Source: Marivita geojedonensis
GTDB lineage: Bacteria > Pseudomonadota > Alphaproteobacteria > Rhodobacterales > Rhodobacteraceae
Direction of reading: 5' to 3'
Assembly: GCF_002115805.1 (NCBI RefSeq)
Contig: NZ_JFKC01000015.1
Coordinates: forward strand, 1 to 64,000
DNA length: 64,000 nucleotides
Positions 44,006 through 53,286 of the stretch are shown piece after piece. The first letter of the stretch is position 1. Each line of letters starts with the position of its first letter. The position numbers and the translations under genes are program-made. The notes under the pieces are model-generated. The model made no database searches. It was not told the DNA's origin and saw only the letters and a list, made by a program, of their open reading frames with translations.

Positions 44006-45556
44006 TCAGCGCCCCTTGAAAAGCCCTCCAAGGATGCCCCGAACAATACGCCGTCCGGTCGTTCCCTTGAGCTCTTTGACCACAACCTCCGCAATCGCTT
44101 CGCCAAAGCTTTCTTCCTTGCGTGCCCTGCGGGTGGGTTGGGATGTCGACCGTCCGACCCGGGTGCCGGTATACCGTCGACCAGCCGTATACTCGCGGAG
44201 CGCCGCGTCGAGGTCGGCCTCGTGCTGTTCGGCTTTCTCCGCCGCCTCGGCCGCTTCCTTTGTGCGCTGTGCAAGGATCTCGAAGGCCGAGTTGCGATCG
44301 AGCTTTTGCTCGTACTTTGTTCCCAGGTCGCTGGCACCCATGACGCCCCCCCGTTCCGCCGGGGAAATCGGGCCAAGCTGTGAAGACGGCGGGCGGATCA
44401 GGGTGCGCTGCACCATGCCGGGGATGCCCTTGCGCTCAAGCATGGAGGTCACCGCCTCGCCCACGCCGACCTCACGAATGGCTTCCTCGGTGTCGAAATC
44501 GGGGTTCTCACGATAGGTCTCTGCCGCCATACGCAGCGCCTTGCGATCCCGCGCGGTGAACGCGCGCAGCGCGTGCTGAACACGGTTGCCGAGTTGGCCA
44601 AGAATGTCTTCCGGAATATCATCCGGGTTCTGGGTGATGAAATACACGCCCACCCCCTTGGACCGGATCAGGCGAGCGACCTGTTCCACTTTGTCGACAA
44701 GCGCCTTTGGCGCGTCCTCGAACAGCAGATGCGCCTCGTCAAAGAAGAAGACCAGTTTCGGTTTCTCGGGGTCACCGACCTCGGGCAGTTCCTCGAACAA
44801 TTCCGACAGCAGCCAAAGGAGGAAAGTCGCGTAGAGCCGCGGCGCACCCATCAGCGTGTCTGCCGCTAGAATGTTGATCTGGCCCTGCCCGTTGGGATCG
44901 GTGCGCATCAGATCACGCAGTTCCAGCGCCGGTTCCCCAAAGAAGTCCGCACCACCCTGATTTTCGAGGACCAATAGACGACGCTGGATCGCACCGACCG
45001 ACTGAACCGAGATATTCCCGTAACGCAGCGACACGTCCTGCCGATTCTCGCCCAGCCAGACCAGCATCGACTGCAGGTCTTTCAGGTCGAGCAGAGGCAG
45101 CCCCTCTTCGTCTGCGACGCGGAACGCAATATTGAGGATCCCTTCCTGTGCCTCGCTCAGTTCGAGCAGGCGCGAGATCAGCAAAGGCCCCATTTCGGCG
45201 ACGGTGGTGCGGATCGGATGCCCCTGCGCGCCGAACAGATCCCAGAACGTGACGGGAAACCCGGTGTAGCTGTAATCGTCAAAGCCGATGGTCTGCGCGC
45301 GGTCCATGAACGGCTGATGCAGCTTGAACTCTGCGCTGCCCGGCTTTGCCAGCCCGGACAGATCGCCTTTGACGTCCGCCATGAACACCGGGACGCCCTG
45401 CGCCGAGAATCCTTCCGCAAGGATTTGCAGCGTGACGGTTTTCCCGGTCCCCGTTGCACCGGCAATCAACCCGTGCCTGTTGGCATAATCCAGACGCAAC
45501 CATTGCTTGACGCTGTACCCTTCACCGCCGCCGCCAACAAAGACACCGTTTTCCAT
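44006..45556 (-). CDS. HerA-like helicase domain ATPase (DUF853)
   Basis: The 516-aa protein has Walker A AGATGTGKTVT near residue 36, Walker B KLVFFFDEAHLLFED and the arginine-finger region typical of HerA/FtsK-type ATPases. The C-terminal part is basic and variable (STSQPTRRARKEESFGEA). The cellular role of the family is not settled. Of two close ATGs, 45556 has the better spacing to AGGGGA. The frame continues upstream to 46198 without codon character and overlaps the candidate sRNAs, so it is not used. Confidence 0.87.
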   Translation of the reverse strand: MENGVFVGGGGEGYSVKQWLRLDYANRHGLIAGATGTGKTVTLQILAEGFSAQGVPVFMADVKGDLSGLAKPGSAEFKLHQPFMDRAQTIGFDDYSYTGFPVTFWDLFGAQGHPIRTTVAEMGPLLISRLLELSEAQEGILNIAFRVADEEGLPLLDLKDLQSMLVWLGENRQDVSLRYGNISVQSVGAIQRRLLVLENQGGADFFGEPALELRDLMRTDPNGQGQINILAADTLMGAPRLYATFLLWLLSELFEELPEVGDPEKPKLVFFFDEAHLLFEDAPKALVDKVEQVARLIRSKGVGVYFITQNPDDIPEDILGQLGNRVQHALRAFTARDRKALRMAAETYRENPDFDTEEAIREVGVGEAVTSMLERKGIPGMVQRTLIRPPSSQLGPISPAERGGVMGASDLGTKYEQKLDRNSAFEILAQRTKEAAEAAEKAEQHEADLDAALREYTAGRRYTGTRVGRSTSQPTRRARKEESFGEAIAEVVVKELKGTTGRRIVRGILGGLFKGR

Positions 45557-45620
45557 GCGCATTCCCCTGCCAGTGCATTCAGCTTCCGAACATACAAACT
45601 TAACCTTTTGCTGCCAGTAT

Positions 45621-45706
45621 GTTTTTCGTCCGGGCGGTTTTGATCCTCTTCGCGCCCGGCGTTCCTCCCTGTTGGACTGGTCGCGTCGCGAGGCGCGACC
45701 TTTTTT
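45621..45706 (+). ncRNA. Candidate small RNA 1 with Rho-independent terminator
   Basis: CCGGGCG (45630-45636) pairs with CGCCCGG (45653-45659). A single-stranded stretch with TTCCTCCCTG follows, then a terminator: GGTCGCG (45679-45685), an eight-base loop, CGCGACC (45694-45700) and TTTTTT (45701-45706). No plus-strand protein gene ends here, so a free terminator suggests a small transcript. The pyrimidine-rich CCTCCC could pair with ribosome-binding sites. The 5' end is a guess. Confidence 0.45.
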
Positions 45707-45767
45707 GTGCATTGATGTATTTAATTTGCCTGTTGACGCTGTGGATTTCATTTCGTAGCGTCCTCTC

Positions 45768-45834
45768 AATAATAGTCGGCCGGTCCGACAGGGAGCAAAA
45801 AAGGGAAGCTGTGGAAACGCAGCTTCCCTTTTCA
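45768..45834 (+). ncRNA. Candidate small RNA 2 with Rho-independent terminator
   Basis: A sigma-70-like promoter, TTGACG (45733-45738), 17 bases, TAGCGT (45756-45761), precedes a region with a small hairpin (GTCGG/CCGAC). It ends at a strong terminator stem, AAGGGAAGCTG (45801-45811) with CAGCTTCCCTT (45820-45830), followed by TT. The stem is also preceded by six A, so it would terminate minus-strand transcription as well. No protein gene uses it. Its existence as RNA is inferred. Confidence 0.45.
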
Positions 45835-46016
45835 TTTCAACGCGTTCAGAGATGAAGTTCATTCGATGCCTGAGCACACGCAATTGACATGTCCTGAAGG
45901 AATGGGCGCAAGAATCCGCCGTAGCAGGGTTCGTTTTTTTGCGTTTTGGCCTGACAGTCTGTGCGCCCCGTGATAACGCAACAGCAAATGTGACCCGATG
46001 CTTCGGAGAGGACTTT

Positions 46017-46649
46017 ATGACCAAATCGCTGTTTCTTCTGACCACACTTGCAAGCCTGACATTTGCGGGATTTGCCGTCGCACAGGAAAACGCTGCCACG
46101 GAAGAGACCCAGACCACCGAAGCCCCCGCGACCGGTGCGGACCTTTCCGTTCTGGACACAGGCGAACCTGTCATCGAAGGGCCGGCTGACGACAACACCT
46201 ACGTGAAATCCACCCATGGTGACTGGGCGGTACAGTGCCTACGCGTCCCCGAAGGCCCCGAGCCCTGCCAGATGTACCAGTTGCTCAAGGACAGCAACGG
46301 CGGCAGCGTGGCCGAGGTCAGCATCTTCCGTCTCAACAATGGCGGACAGGTTGCGGCCGGTGGCACGTTTGTTGTGCCTCTTGAAACGCTGCTGACCGAG
46401 AAACTCAATGTCCGCGTCGATTCCGGGCAGGCCAAGCGCTATGACTTCTCGTTCTGCACGACGGTGGGGTGCTATGCCCGTGTCGGCTTCACGACCGAGG
46501 ACGTCAGCGCGTTCCGGCGCGGCAACGTCGCCAACGTAACCATCGTTCCTGCACTGGCTCCGGATCAGCGTGTGACCGTTGCGATGTCGCTCTCTGGCTT
46601 CACAGCCGCATATGACGAAATCTCTGCGCTGGAGGAGCAGAACCAGTAA
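46017..46649 (+). CDS. Invasion-associated locus B (IalB) family protein
   Basis: The 210-aa secreted protein has a signal peptide ending AGFAVA, then a low-complexity Glu/Thr/Ala linker of about 45 residues. The IalB domain follows (HGDWAVQCLRV, PCQMYQLL, FCTTVGCYARVGF) with four conserved cysteines likely in two disulfides. Family members are periplasmic or surface proteins with roles in envelope stress and host contact; in free-living bacteria the role is unclear. The ATG at 46017 follows GGAGAGG. It is followed by a strong terminator shared with lpxB. Confidence 0.88.
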   Translation: MTKSLFLLTTLASLTFAGFAVAQENAATEETQTTEAPATGADLSVLDTGEPVIEGPADDNTYVKSTHGDWAVQCLRVPEGPEPCQMYQLLKDSNGGSVAEVSIFRLNNGGQVAAGGTFVVPLETLLTEKLNVRVDSGQAKRYDFSFCTTVGCYARVGFTTEDVSAFRRGNVANVTIVPALAPDQRVTVAMSLSGFTAAYDEISALEEQNQ

Positions 46650-46673
46650 TCTGCCGAACAGGTGGACAAACCA

Positions 46674-46706
46674 AAGGCCGGGCGGCACAGCCCGGCCTTA
46701 TTTTTT
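46674..46706. terminator. Bidirectional terminator between ialB and lpxB
   Basis: AAGGCCGGGC (46674-46683) pairs perfectly with GCCCGGCCTT (46690-46699) across a 6-base loop and is followed by TTTTTT. It ends ialB. On the minus strand it overlaps the last codons and stop of lpxB, so it should also end the lpx operon. Confidence 0.88.
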
Positions 46707-47843
46707 GAGCCCGTCCAATACGGCCAATGCGGCCCGTTCTCCGGGTGGTACCCCGCCCTTCCCCAACCGTTCCATTGTCAGCTTCATTGCCGAACGCTGA
46801 GCCTCCGGATTGTCCAAGGTCGCAAGCACGGCGTCTGAAATCGGACCGGGCTGACAGTTCGCACCAATGAATTCGGGGATCGCCCGGGTATCCGACACCA
46901 GATTGACAAGGGTCACCGTATCCACGCGCAGCATCCGCCCGATGATCTGTCGGGACAGCCAGTTCATGTCATAGGCGATCACCATCGGGGTGTTTGTCGC
47001 TGCAAGCTCCAAAGACACCGTGCCCGACGCCGCCAACGCCACATCGGCCGCCGCGAAGGCCGCGTGTTTGGCGGCCATGCCGTCCACTGAAGGGTTCAGG
47101 ATGATCGGTTTGATTGGCCAAGTCGTCACCGCCTCGGCCACAATGCTTGCGACGTTCGGAGCGGCAGGAAGCACAAAGCGCAGATCGGGGCGCTGAGTGT
47201 GCAGCTTGCCGACAACCTCCCCGAACACCGGAAGCAGACGCGACACCTCGCTGCGGCGCGATCCGGGAAGGATCAGGATCAGTGGCGCCTCGCCGAGGCC
47301 CTGGCCCGCGCGGAAGGTTTTGATATCGTCAGTCGAGGCAACGGGATCAGTCACCACGGGATGACCGACGAAATCGCAGCGCATCCCTGCTGCCTCCATG
47401 TAGGGCGGTTCGAACGGCAGCAGCGCCAGCACCTGGTCGATATGCGCGGCCATCTTCTTGGCGCGCCCGGGACGCCACGCCCAAACCGTCGGCGCCACGT
47501 AGTGCACGGTCCGGATGTCGCTCTGCGCCTTGACCAGTCTGGCCACCCGCAGGCTGAATTCCGGCAGGTCGATGGTGACCAGAACATCGGGTCTGGCGGC
47601 CAGCACGGCCTCAGCGGTCTGCCGGATGCGTGCTTTGAGATGGCGGTATTGCGACAGGATTTCGGTGATCCCCATGATCGAGATCTCATCCATCGGAAAC
47701 AGGCTTTGCAGTCCCTCGTCGATCATCCGGTCGCCGCCGATGCCTTCGAAGGTCACGTCACCCGCGTGTTTGCGCAGCCCCGCCATAAGCGCCGCGCCCA
47801 ACTTGTCGCCCGAAGCCTCTCCGGCAATGACGAAGACCCGCAT
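46698..47843 (-). CDS. lpxB: Lipid-A-disaccharide synthase
   Basis: The 381-aa GT19 glycosyltransferase joins UDP-diacylglucosamine and lipid X to form the lipid A disaccharide. Typical segments are FVIAGEASGDKLGAALM at the start, DLPEFSLRVARLVK, YVAPTVWAWRPGRAKKM and LPGSRRSEVSRLLPVF. It acts at the inner face of the inner membrane. It overlaps lpxI by one base (TGATG). It is the last gene of the envelope operon. Confidence 0.96.
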   Translation of the reverse strand: MRVFVIAGEASGDKLGAALMAGLRKHAGDVTFEGIGGDRMIDEGLQSLFPMDEISIMGITEILSQYRHLKARIRQTAEAVLAARPDVLVTIDLPEFSLRVARLVKAQSDIRTVHYVAPTVWAWRPGRAKKMAAHIDQVLALLPFEPPYMEAAGMRCDFVGHPVVTDPVASTDDIKTFRAGQGLGEAPLILILPGSRRSEVSRLLPVFGEVVGKLHTQRPDLRFVLPAAPNVASIVAEAVTTWPIKPIILNPSVDGMAAKHAAFAAADVALAASGTVSLELAATNTPMVIAYDMNWLSRQIIGRMLRVDTVTLVNLVSDTRAIPEFIGANCQPGPISDAVLATLDNPEAQRSAMKLTMERLGKGGVPPGERAALAVLDGLKK

Positions 47844-48745
47844 CAGCCGCCCTTTTCCCGCACCCAGAGGAACAGCCCAAGGGCATCGCAGCGCGCCACC
47901 GTTCTGGCCCGGTCGAGGATCATCACCCCACCCGCTTCGATAACGATGCCGGACAGACCGGCTGCAGCGACTGCATCGGGCGTACTGGCTCCGATCACCG
48001 GGAGATCAGCACGGCGGTCCTGTCCTGGCTTGGGTGCTTTGAACAGGATGCCTCCCTCGGTTGAAGTGGATCCCCCCGACAGCCAGTCGCTTGCGTCACC
48101 AAGCAACCCGCCGAACATGTCGTTGGCTGTGCTGATCGGATTGGTCAGAAAATCACCGGATGCGTTGGCCCTGTCCCGCGCAAGGCGCGTCAGCATCGCA
48201 TCGGTGCCGGCAGCGTCTTCCCGAGATACGACAGAATCACCCCTGACCACACAGGCCTGCCCGGCGTCACGTGCGCCCATGGCAGCAACCGTGCGCTCAC
48301 CGATGCGGGCTTCGACGGTGGTCTGTGCGGTGTAGGTCTTGTAGCTGAGAACGCCCGGCGCTGGCAGTAACTCGGGAACAAGGTCGTGGACCGCCGCGAT
48401 GCGCATCCCTGCTTCTTCGAAGAGTTCCATAACGATCCGCAACGCGCCATCGTCGCCGGAAGTCAGCGCCTTTTGCAGTCGCGGCACCAAGGGCGCTGTT
48501 TTCGCATCGAGCCGCGTCGGGTCGATCGGGGGCCGGCGGATCGCACCGCACAGGCAGACCTGCGTGACACCGCGCGACTTGAGCGTGTCGAGCAAGCTGC
48601 CCAGTGTTTCAAGATGAAAAGTCAGATCCGCCTTCAGACCCTCGGGCTCAAAGCCATTCAGCACACAAACCAAGGGGCGCTGGTCCTGCGCGTCCGCCAC
48701 GATGCGCGGCAAACGTCCCTGCCCGCAGATCAGCGCCAGCGTCAT
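47843..48745 (-). CDS. lpxI: UDP-2,3-diacylglucosamine diphosphatase LpxI
   Basis: The 300-aa DUF1009 protein matches LpxI, the alphaproteobacterial replacement for LpxH. The N-terminal Rossmann-like domain begins ALICGQGRLPRIVAD; the C-terminal catalytic domain contains KAPKPGQDRRADLPVIG and GIVIEAGGVMILDR. It hydrolyses UDP-diacylglucosamine to lipid X for LpxB. It lies between lpxA and lpxB, the usual place. Confidence 0.93.
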   Translation of the reverse strand: MTLALICGQGRLPRIVADAQDQRPLVCVLNGFEPEGLKADLTFHLETLGSLLDTLKSRGVTQVCLCGAIRRPPIDPTRLDAKTAPLVPRLQKALTSGDDGALRIVMELFEEAGMRIAAVHDLVPELLPAPGVLSYKTYTAQTTVEARIGERTVAAMGARDAGQACVVRGDSVVSREDAAGTDAMLTRLARDRANASGDFLTNPISTANDMFGGLLGDASDWLSGGSTSTEGGILFKAPKPGQDRRADLPVIGASTPDAVAAAGLSGIVIEAGGVMILDRARTVARCDALGLFLWVREKGG

Positions 48746-48748
48746 CGC

Positions 48749-49534
48749 TCAGCCCGGCGTCAGGAAGGACCGGTCAGTCTCTCCCAGGATGAAATCGACG
48801 ATCTGGTTTACGTATTCGCTGTCGGTCTCTTCGCCCAGACGCTTGGCCCGTTCCTGGAACGCGCCCTCGCCCTGCGCCAGCATCTGGAAGGCCGCACGCA
48901 GCGCCGTGATATCGGCACGGCTGACGCCCTTGCGCTTGAGGCCCACAAGGTTCAGCCCGTCCAGACGCCCGCGTTCGGCCTGCACAAGGCCATACGGGAT
49001 CACGTCATTCGTCACCATCGTGACCGCACCGATGATCGCGCCACGACCGATGCGGACGAACTGGTGTACGCCCGACAAGCCACCGACAATCACGTCGTCC
49101 TCAAGGATACAATGCCCGGCAAGCGCCGCGCTGTTCACAACGATCACGCGGTTGCCGACCTGCACGTCATGCGCCACATGGCACCCCGCCATGAAGAGGT
49201 TGTCGTCGCCTACACGGGTAACACCGCCACCGCCGTTGGTGCCGGTGTTCATCGTGACATGTTCACGTATGCGGTTGCGGGCACCGATGATCAGGCTTGT
49301 CTTTTCGCCGCCGAACTTCAGGTCCTGCGGAATCTCGCCGATCACGGCGAAGGAAAAGATCTCGGTGCCTTCGCCAATCGAAGTCTGCCCTGTTACGACC
49401 ACATGGCTTTTCAGCGTCACGTTGTCGGCCAGAACGACCTCGGGGCCGATATGGCAGAACGGACCGATGACGCAGCCATCACCGATCTGCGCGCCCTCTT
49501 CGATGACGGCGCTGGGGTGGATGCGGGCTGTCAC
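48749..49534 (-). CDS. lpxA: UDP-N-acetylglucosamine acyltransferase
   Basis: The 261-aa left-handed beta-helix enzyme shows hexapeptide repeats from about residue 3 to 190 ([20 protein letters not shown]) with the catalytic His in [10 protein letters not shown]. It catalyses the first step of lipid A synthesis. A GTG at 49534 overlaps the fabZ TGA as GTGA and gives the same length as E. coli LpxA. An ATG at 49567 would add eleven residues inside fabZ and is less likely. Confidence 0.94.
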   Translation of the reverse strand: MTARIHPSAVIEEGAQIGDGCVIGPFCHIGPEVVLADNVTLKSHVVVTGQTSIGEGTEIFSFAVIGEIPQDLKFGGEKTSLIIGARNRIREHVTMNTGTNGGGGVTRVGDDNLFMAGCHVAHDVQVGNRVIVVNSAALAGHCILEDDVIVGGLSGVHQFVRIGRGAIIGAVTMVTNDVIPYGLVQAERGRLDGLNLVGLKRKGVSRADITALRAAFQMLAQGEGAFQERAKRLGEETDSEYVNQIVDFILGETDRSFLTPG

Positions 49535-49992
49535 GCGGGCAAGTCCATCATGGCCGAGAATTCGCACTCTGCCGCCATCTCACCGTCCACCGTCGCCACG
49601 CCGCCGAACTTCCAGACCTTCCCGCCCGGTTTGCCGCGCAGGGTGGTCAGACGCATCTGAAGCTGGTCACCGGGGATCACCTTGCGGCGGAATTTGCATT
49701 TGTCGATGGCCATGAAGTAGATCAGCATTTCCTTGTCAGCGAGATCAAGCGCGGTGCCCACCATCACAGCCGCAGTCTGCGCCATGGCTTCGATGATCGT
49801 GACGCCCGGCATAATCGGCGTGCCCGGGAAATGGCCTTGGAAATGCGGTTCGTTCATCGTGACATTCTTGATGCCAAGCGCGGATTGCGTGCCGTCGATT
49901 TCTTCCACGCGGTCCACAAGCAGAAACGGATAGCGGTGCGGCAGGATACGCTGGATCAGCTGAATGTCTGCACGAAGAAGCGTGTCGCTCAT
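49531..49992 (-). CDS. fabZ: 3-hydroxyacyl-ACP dehydratase FabZ
   Basis: The 153-aa hotdog enzyme has the active-site sequence [11 protein letters not shown] with the catalytic His and a downstream Glu in [12 protein letters not shown]. It dehydrates 3-hydroxyacyl-ACP in fatty acid elongation and competes with LpxA for hydroxymyristoyl-ACP, hence the conserved linkage. It follows skp directly; the lpxD usually found between skp and fabZ is missing. Confidence 0.96.
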   Translation of the reverse strand: MSDTLLRADIQLIQRILPHRYPFLLVDRVEEIDGTQSALGIKNVTMNEPHFQGHFPGTPIMPGVTIIEAMAQTAAVMVGTALDLADKEMLIYFMAIDKCKFRRKVIPGDQLQMRLTTLRGKPGGKVWKFGGVATVDGEMAAECEFSAMMDLPA

Positions 49993-50055
49993 TGGGCGTC
50001 CTTTTATGTTCTTATGGCGCTTTGAGTACCAATCCCGATGCCGGGGAGCAAGGTT

Positions 50056-50640
50056 TCAGGGGCGCAGCGGCAGGATAGCTTCGCCCTCGCCGAATTCCGA
50101 ATTCGCCCGAAGAATGGCCTGTTCGGTGATATCGACGCTGTCCACACTCATCAGCACTGCGCGCCGGTCCAGAACGGCGACGGCACCGGCTTCGACCATC
50201 AGTTGCAGCAAGACCGGCTGCACCGCCGTGAGAAGAGCGCGCCGCGCGTCCTCGTTACGCTGACCGACGGCTCGAGCTTTTTCGTCCTGTTCCCGACGCA
50301 GGTTCTGCACTTTTTCATCGAACGCGTCGGCACGGGCACGGAATTCCTCCGTTGGCAGGGTATCGCGCAACTCTGTCAACTCGCGCTCCTCAGCGGTCAG
50401 TTCCGCTTCGATGCGTCTGTTCTCGGCTGCGATTTCCGCGCTCTCGGCCTCGATCTCGCGCGCGATACGCTTGCCGAACTCGCTTTGCGCATAAAGCGCC
50501 TCGGGTGCGATCGTCAGGATGAGGCTCTGGACAACGCCAAGGTTGGACAACCCTCCGTCCTGTTGCGCGAAAACGGGGGAGACAGAACACAGAAGCGCTC
50601 CGAAGAGCGCCCCTGTCAGATTGCGAAAGATGCGTTGCAT
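50056..50640 (-). CDS. skp: Periplasmic chaperone Skp/OmpH family
   Basis: The 194-aa secreted protein has a signal peptide ending SPVFA and a long coiled-coil of Glu/Arg-rich heptads at about residues 50-135 (ELTAEERELTELRDTL). This is the OmpH architecture. It binds unfolded outer-membrane proteins. The ATG lies directly against the bamA stop codon. It is somewhat longer than E. coli Skp (161 aa). Confidence 0.88.
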   Translation of the reverse strand: MQRIFRNLTGALFGALLCSVSPVFAQQDGGLSNLGVVQSLILTIAPEALYAQSEFGKRIAREIEAESAEIAAENRRIEAELTAEERELTELRDTLPTEEFRARADAFDEKVQNLRREQDEKARAVGQRNEDARRALLTAVQPVLLQLMVEAGAVAVLDRRAVLMSVDSVDITEQAILRANSEFGEGEAILPLRP

Positions 50641-52983
50641 TTAGAACTGCGTTGAGATCGTCAGGTCGAAACTCTGGTCTTCGTCGAAGTCTTCCTTGCT
50701 GATCGCTTCGGAGAAGTTGAAGCGCAGCGGGCCGATTGGCGTATCCCAGAACAGCGACACGCCAACCACGTGCCGGGCGGTGAAGTCCTCGTAGAGAACA
50801 TTCGCATTGGTTTCTTCCAGCCCCCAAAGGCTGCCGACGTCATAGAAGATACCACCGGAGACACCGTATTCTTCGGGCAGAGGCAGCGGGAATTCCGCTT
50901 CGAACCGCGCCACGGCAAAGTAGTTGCCGCCCAGAGGATCGTTGACGTCACCCGGCCCCACTTCGCGCGGGCCGATGCCTCCGCCTTCGAAGCCGCGCAT
51001 CAGATTCGTGCCAAGCGTGAAACGGTCGGTCACGCGCGACGCGCCTTCAGAGTAGCTGAGCGCTCCGGCCTGCAAGGTTGCCCGCAATGTGATTTCGTCG
51101 TTGTAGATCTTGGTCTGTGCGACCGCGCGCAACGTCGACTCCACATAGGTGCTGTCGCCCCCAAGTCCCGCAAAGTCCTGGCCGAACTCCAGCAGAACAC
51201 CCGCATTTGGGTTCAGCCCAGTACGCCGGGTGTCATAGCTGTAGCGGTAACCTACGAAGCTGTCCCACACCTCACCCCGTTCCGCTTCGGCGGTGATGAT
51301 CGAACCGACCTCGGGGTTGAGGTTGGTGATCTCGGAATAGCGCGCGCCGTAGCGCAGGCTGAGACGTCCGTTTTCGGACACAGGGAACGTGAAACCGGTC
51401 GAGAAGTTACCAATAGCGGTGTCATATTCGGCCGAGGCGTTGTCCGTTTCGAGGTAGTTGACGTTCAAATTGAACGCCACATCACGGCCAAGGAATGCCG
51501 GTTCCGTAAAGCTGAAGCTGTAGTTCGAAGAGTCGACCCCCGTCGTTACACCCAGCGCCAGTTGCTGACCCCGGCCAAGGAAGTTCCGCTCACTGAACGT
51601 GATTGCGGCGCCGAAGCCGCTGCTTGTTGAGTAGGAACCGCCAAAGCTCAGCGACCCGGTCGGACGTTCCTCGACGTCCACGTCGATCACGACCTGCTGC
51701 GGGGTCGAGCCTTCGCGGGCCTCCACCTGAGCATCTCCGAAAAAGCCAAGCGCGCGCACGCGTTCCGCGCTCTCGCGGATTTCGCGCGGGTTGAACGGGT
51801 CGCCTTCCACAACACGGAACTGACGGCGCACAACGCGGTCCAGTGTCGTGGTGTTCCCTTCGATGTCGATGCGTTCAACAAAGACACGCTCACCACGGGT
51901 CAGCAGGAATTCCACATCCAGAGTCAGGTCGCGATCATTGCGGGTCACGCGCGGTTCAACGCGCACGAAATTGAGACCCTCGCGGATTGCCAGACGTTCA
52001 AGGCGTGCAATTTCGGTTTCAACGGCAGTCGGTGAATACACCTTGCCTGACCGAAGGCGGATGGCGTTCTGGAACACATCCGTGTCGACTTCTGCCAGAT
52101 CCGAGGTTGCGGTGACTTCGCCAAAGGTGAACTGCTGCCCTTCCTCAACATTGAACGTGATGAAATAGGCATCGCGTTCATCGCTGAGTTCAGCATTCAC
52201 GCCGGTTGTCCGAAAATCGACGTAGCCGCGCGACTGGTAGAAATCACGCAGGACCTGACGGTCGAATTCAATCCGGTCCTCGATGAACGTGTCGGACTGG
52301 ATCAGCGCACGGAAAATACCCGCCTGCTTGGTTTCCAATACGCGGCGCAGACGCCGGTCACTGAACACCTGGTTGCCGGCAAAACCGATACGTTCGATTT
52401 CCGAAACACCGCCTTCAAACACTTCGAAAACCAGATCGACGCGGTTGTCAGAGCGGCGGATCACTTTGGGCTGAACGCGGGCGGCGATGCGCCCCTGCTG
52501 CGAATAAGCCTCTGTGATGCGGGCAGCGTCGGCTTCGGCTGTGGAGGGGCTGAACACACGGCGCGACTGCGACTGCACGATCGTGCCAAGCGTTTCGTCA
52601 TCAATCCGGGCGTTGCCTTCGAATGTGATGCGGTTGACGGTCGGGAATTCCACCACGCGCACCACCAACGTGTTTCCCCGCGGCTCAATCTCGACGGACT
52701 CGAAAAGACCGGAGGCAAGAATTCGCTGGTACCCGTCATTGAGCTGCGCAGCCGACACGGTTTCTCCGCGCGCCACTCCGAGGTAGCTGGCAATCGTTCC
52801 GGCTTCGATGCGCTGATTGCCTTCGACCGAAATCGCGTTGAACCGGAAGTCCTGCGCGAACGCGACGTCGGGTGCGGCAGCAACACCAACCGTCAGCGCC
52901 ATGGAAGCAGCAAATATCAGTGGACGAATGGAGGTGTTTCGCGCTGCTCGTCGCGTCACCTGCCCGCCTGTTTTATGTGTCAT
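50641..52983 (-). CDS. bamA: Outer-membrane protein assembly factor BamA
   Basis: The 780-aa protein has a signal peptide (cleavage near VAFA-QDF), five POTRA domains (about 30-430; FRFNAISVEGNQRIEAGTI is POTRA1) and a C-terminal 16-strand barrel. The barrel includes the conserved GPLRFNFSEAI segment near the end. It inserts beta-barrel proteins into the outer membrane. The ATG at 52983 is preferred to a TTG at 52992. It is followed without gap by skp. Confidence 0.96.
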   Translation of the reverse strand: MTHKTGGQVTRRAARNTSIRPLIFAASMALTVGVAAAPDVAFAQDFRFNAISVEGNQRIEAGTIASYLGVARGETVSAAQLNDGYQRILASGLFESVEIEPRGNTLVVRVVEFPTVNRITFEGNARIDDETLGTIVQSQSRRVFSPSTAEADAARITEAYSQQGRIAARVQPKVIRRSDNRVDLVFEVFEGGVSEIERIGFAGNQVFSDRRLRRVLETKQAGIFRALIQSDTFIEDRIEFDRQVLRDFYQSRGYVDFRTTGVNAELSDERDAYFITFNVEEGQQFTFGEVTATSDLAEVDTDVFQNAIRLRSGKVYSPTAVETEIARLERLAIREGLNFVRVEPRVTRNDRDLTLDVEFLLTRGERVFVERIDIEGNTTTLDRVVRRQFRVVEGDPFNPREIRESAERVRALGFFGDAQVEAREGSTPQQVVIDVDVEERPTGSLSFGGSYSTSSGFGAAITFSERNFLGRGQQLALGVTTGVDSSNYSFSFTEPAFLGRDVAFNLNVNYLETDNASAEYDTAIGNFSTGFTFPVSENGRLSLRYGARYSEITNLNPEVGSIITAEAERGEVWDSFVGYRYSYDTRRTGLNPNAGVLLEFGQDFAGLGGDSTYVESTLRAVAQTKIYNDEITLRATLQAGALSYSEGASRVTDRFTLGTNLMRGFEGGGIGPREVGPGDVNDPLGGNYFAVARFEAEFPLPLPEEYGVSGGIFYDVGSLWGLEETNANVLYEDFTARHVVGVSLFWDTPIGPLRFNFSEAISKEDFDEDQSFDLTISTQF

Positions 52984-53068
52984 TGTTGGCAACCTACTCA
53001 GACATCCCTTTTAAGGATGTGAGTACCGAGATTGCCCTAGCTTGTCAAAAGCGCAGAGGCCGTCTCGG

Positions 53069-53227
53069 TCAATAGCCAAGCGGGTGTGTCATCGCCTCAA
53101 TCATGAGCGTGCCGAGATAGGCGCCCAGAAACAGGGAGGCCACGATGGCGAACACGTACAGAAGCCGGTCCCAGTTGATGGAGACCAGAAGGCTGAACGT
53201 TCTGTAACCGTCTTGAATCGTTTGCAT
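53069..53227 (-). CDS. 52-aa single-span membrane protein between rseP and bamA
   Basis: An ATG at 53227 preceded by GAGG opens a 52-codon frame ending in TGA. The peptide starts MQTIQDGYRTFSLLVSINWD, has one hydrophobic helix (LLYVFAIVASLFLGAYLGTL) and ends HPLGY. Codon choice is like the neighbours. It lies after the rseP terminator and 86 bases before bamA on the same strand, so it may be on the bamA transcript or carry its own promoter. I do not recognise the family. Confidence 0.65.
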   Translation of the reverse strand: MQTIQDGYRTFSLLVSINWDRLLYVFAIVASLFLGAYLGTLMIEAMTHPLGY

Positions 53228-53286
53228 GACGCACCTCGACTGCCTGTTTCAATGGCCAAAGTGATGTCGAATTGTGGCAGCAATCA

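Noticed and set aside
45619-45855. A 78-codon plus-strand frame with a hydrophobic part
   Set aside because: No ribosome site; it runs through both terminator hairpins, so a coding role is unlikely.
45557-46198. N-terminal extension of the HerA-like ATPase frame
   Set aside because: Composition has no family similarity, and the region holds two terminator hairpins; the start at 45556 has a good ribosome site.
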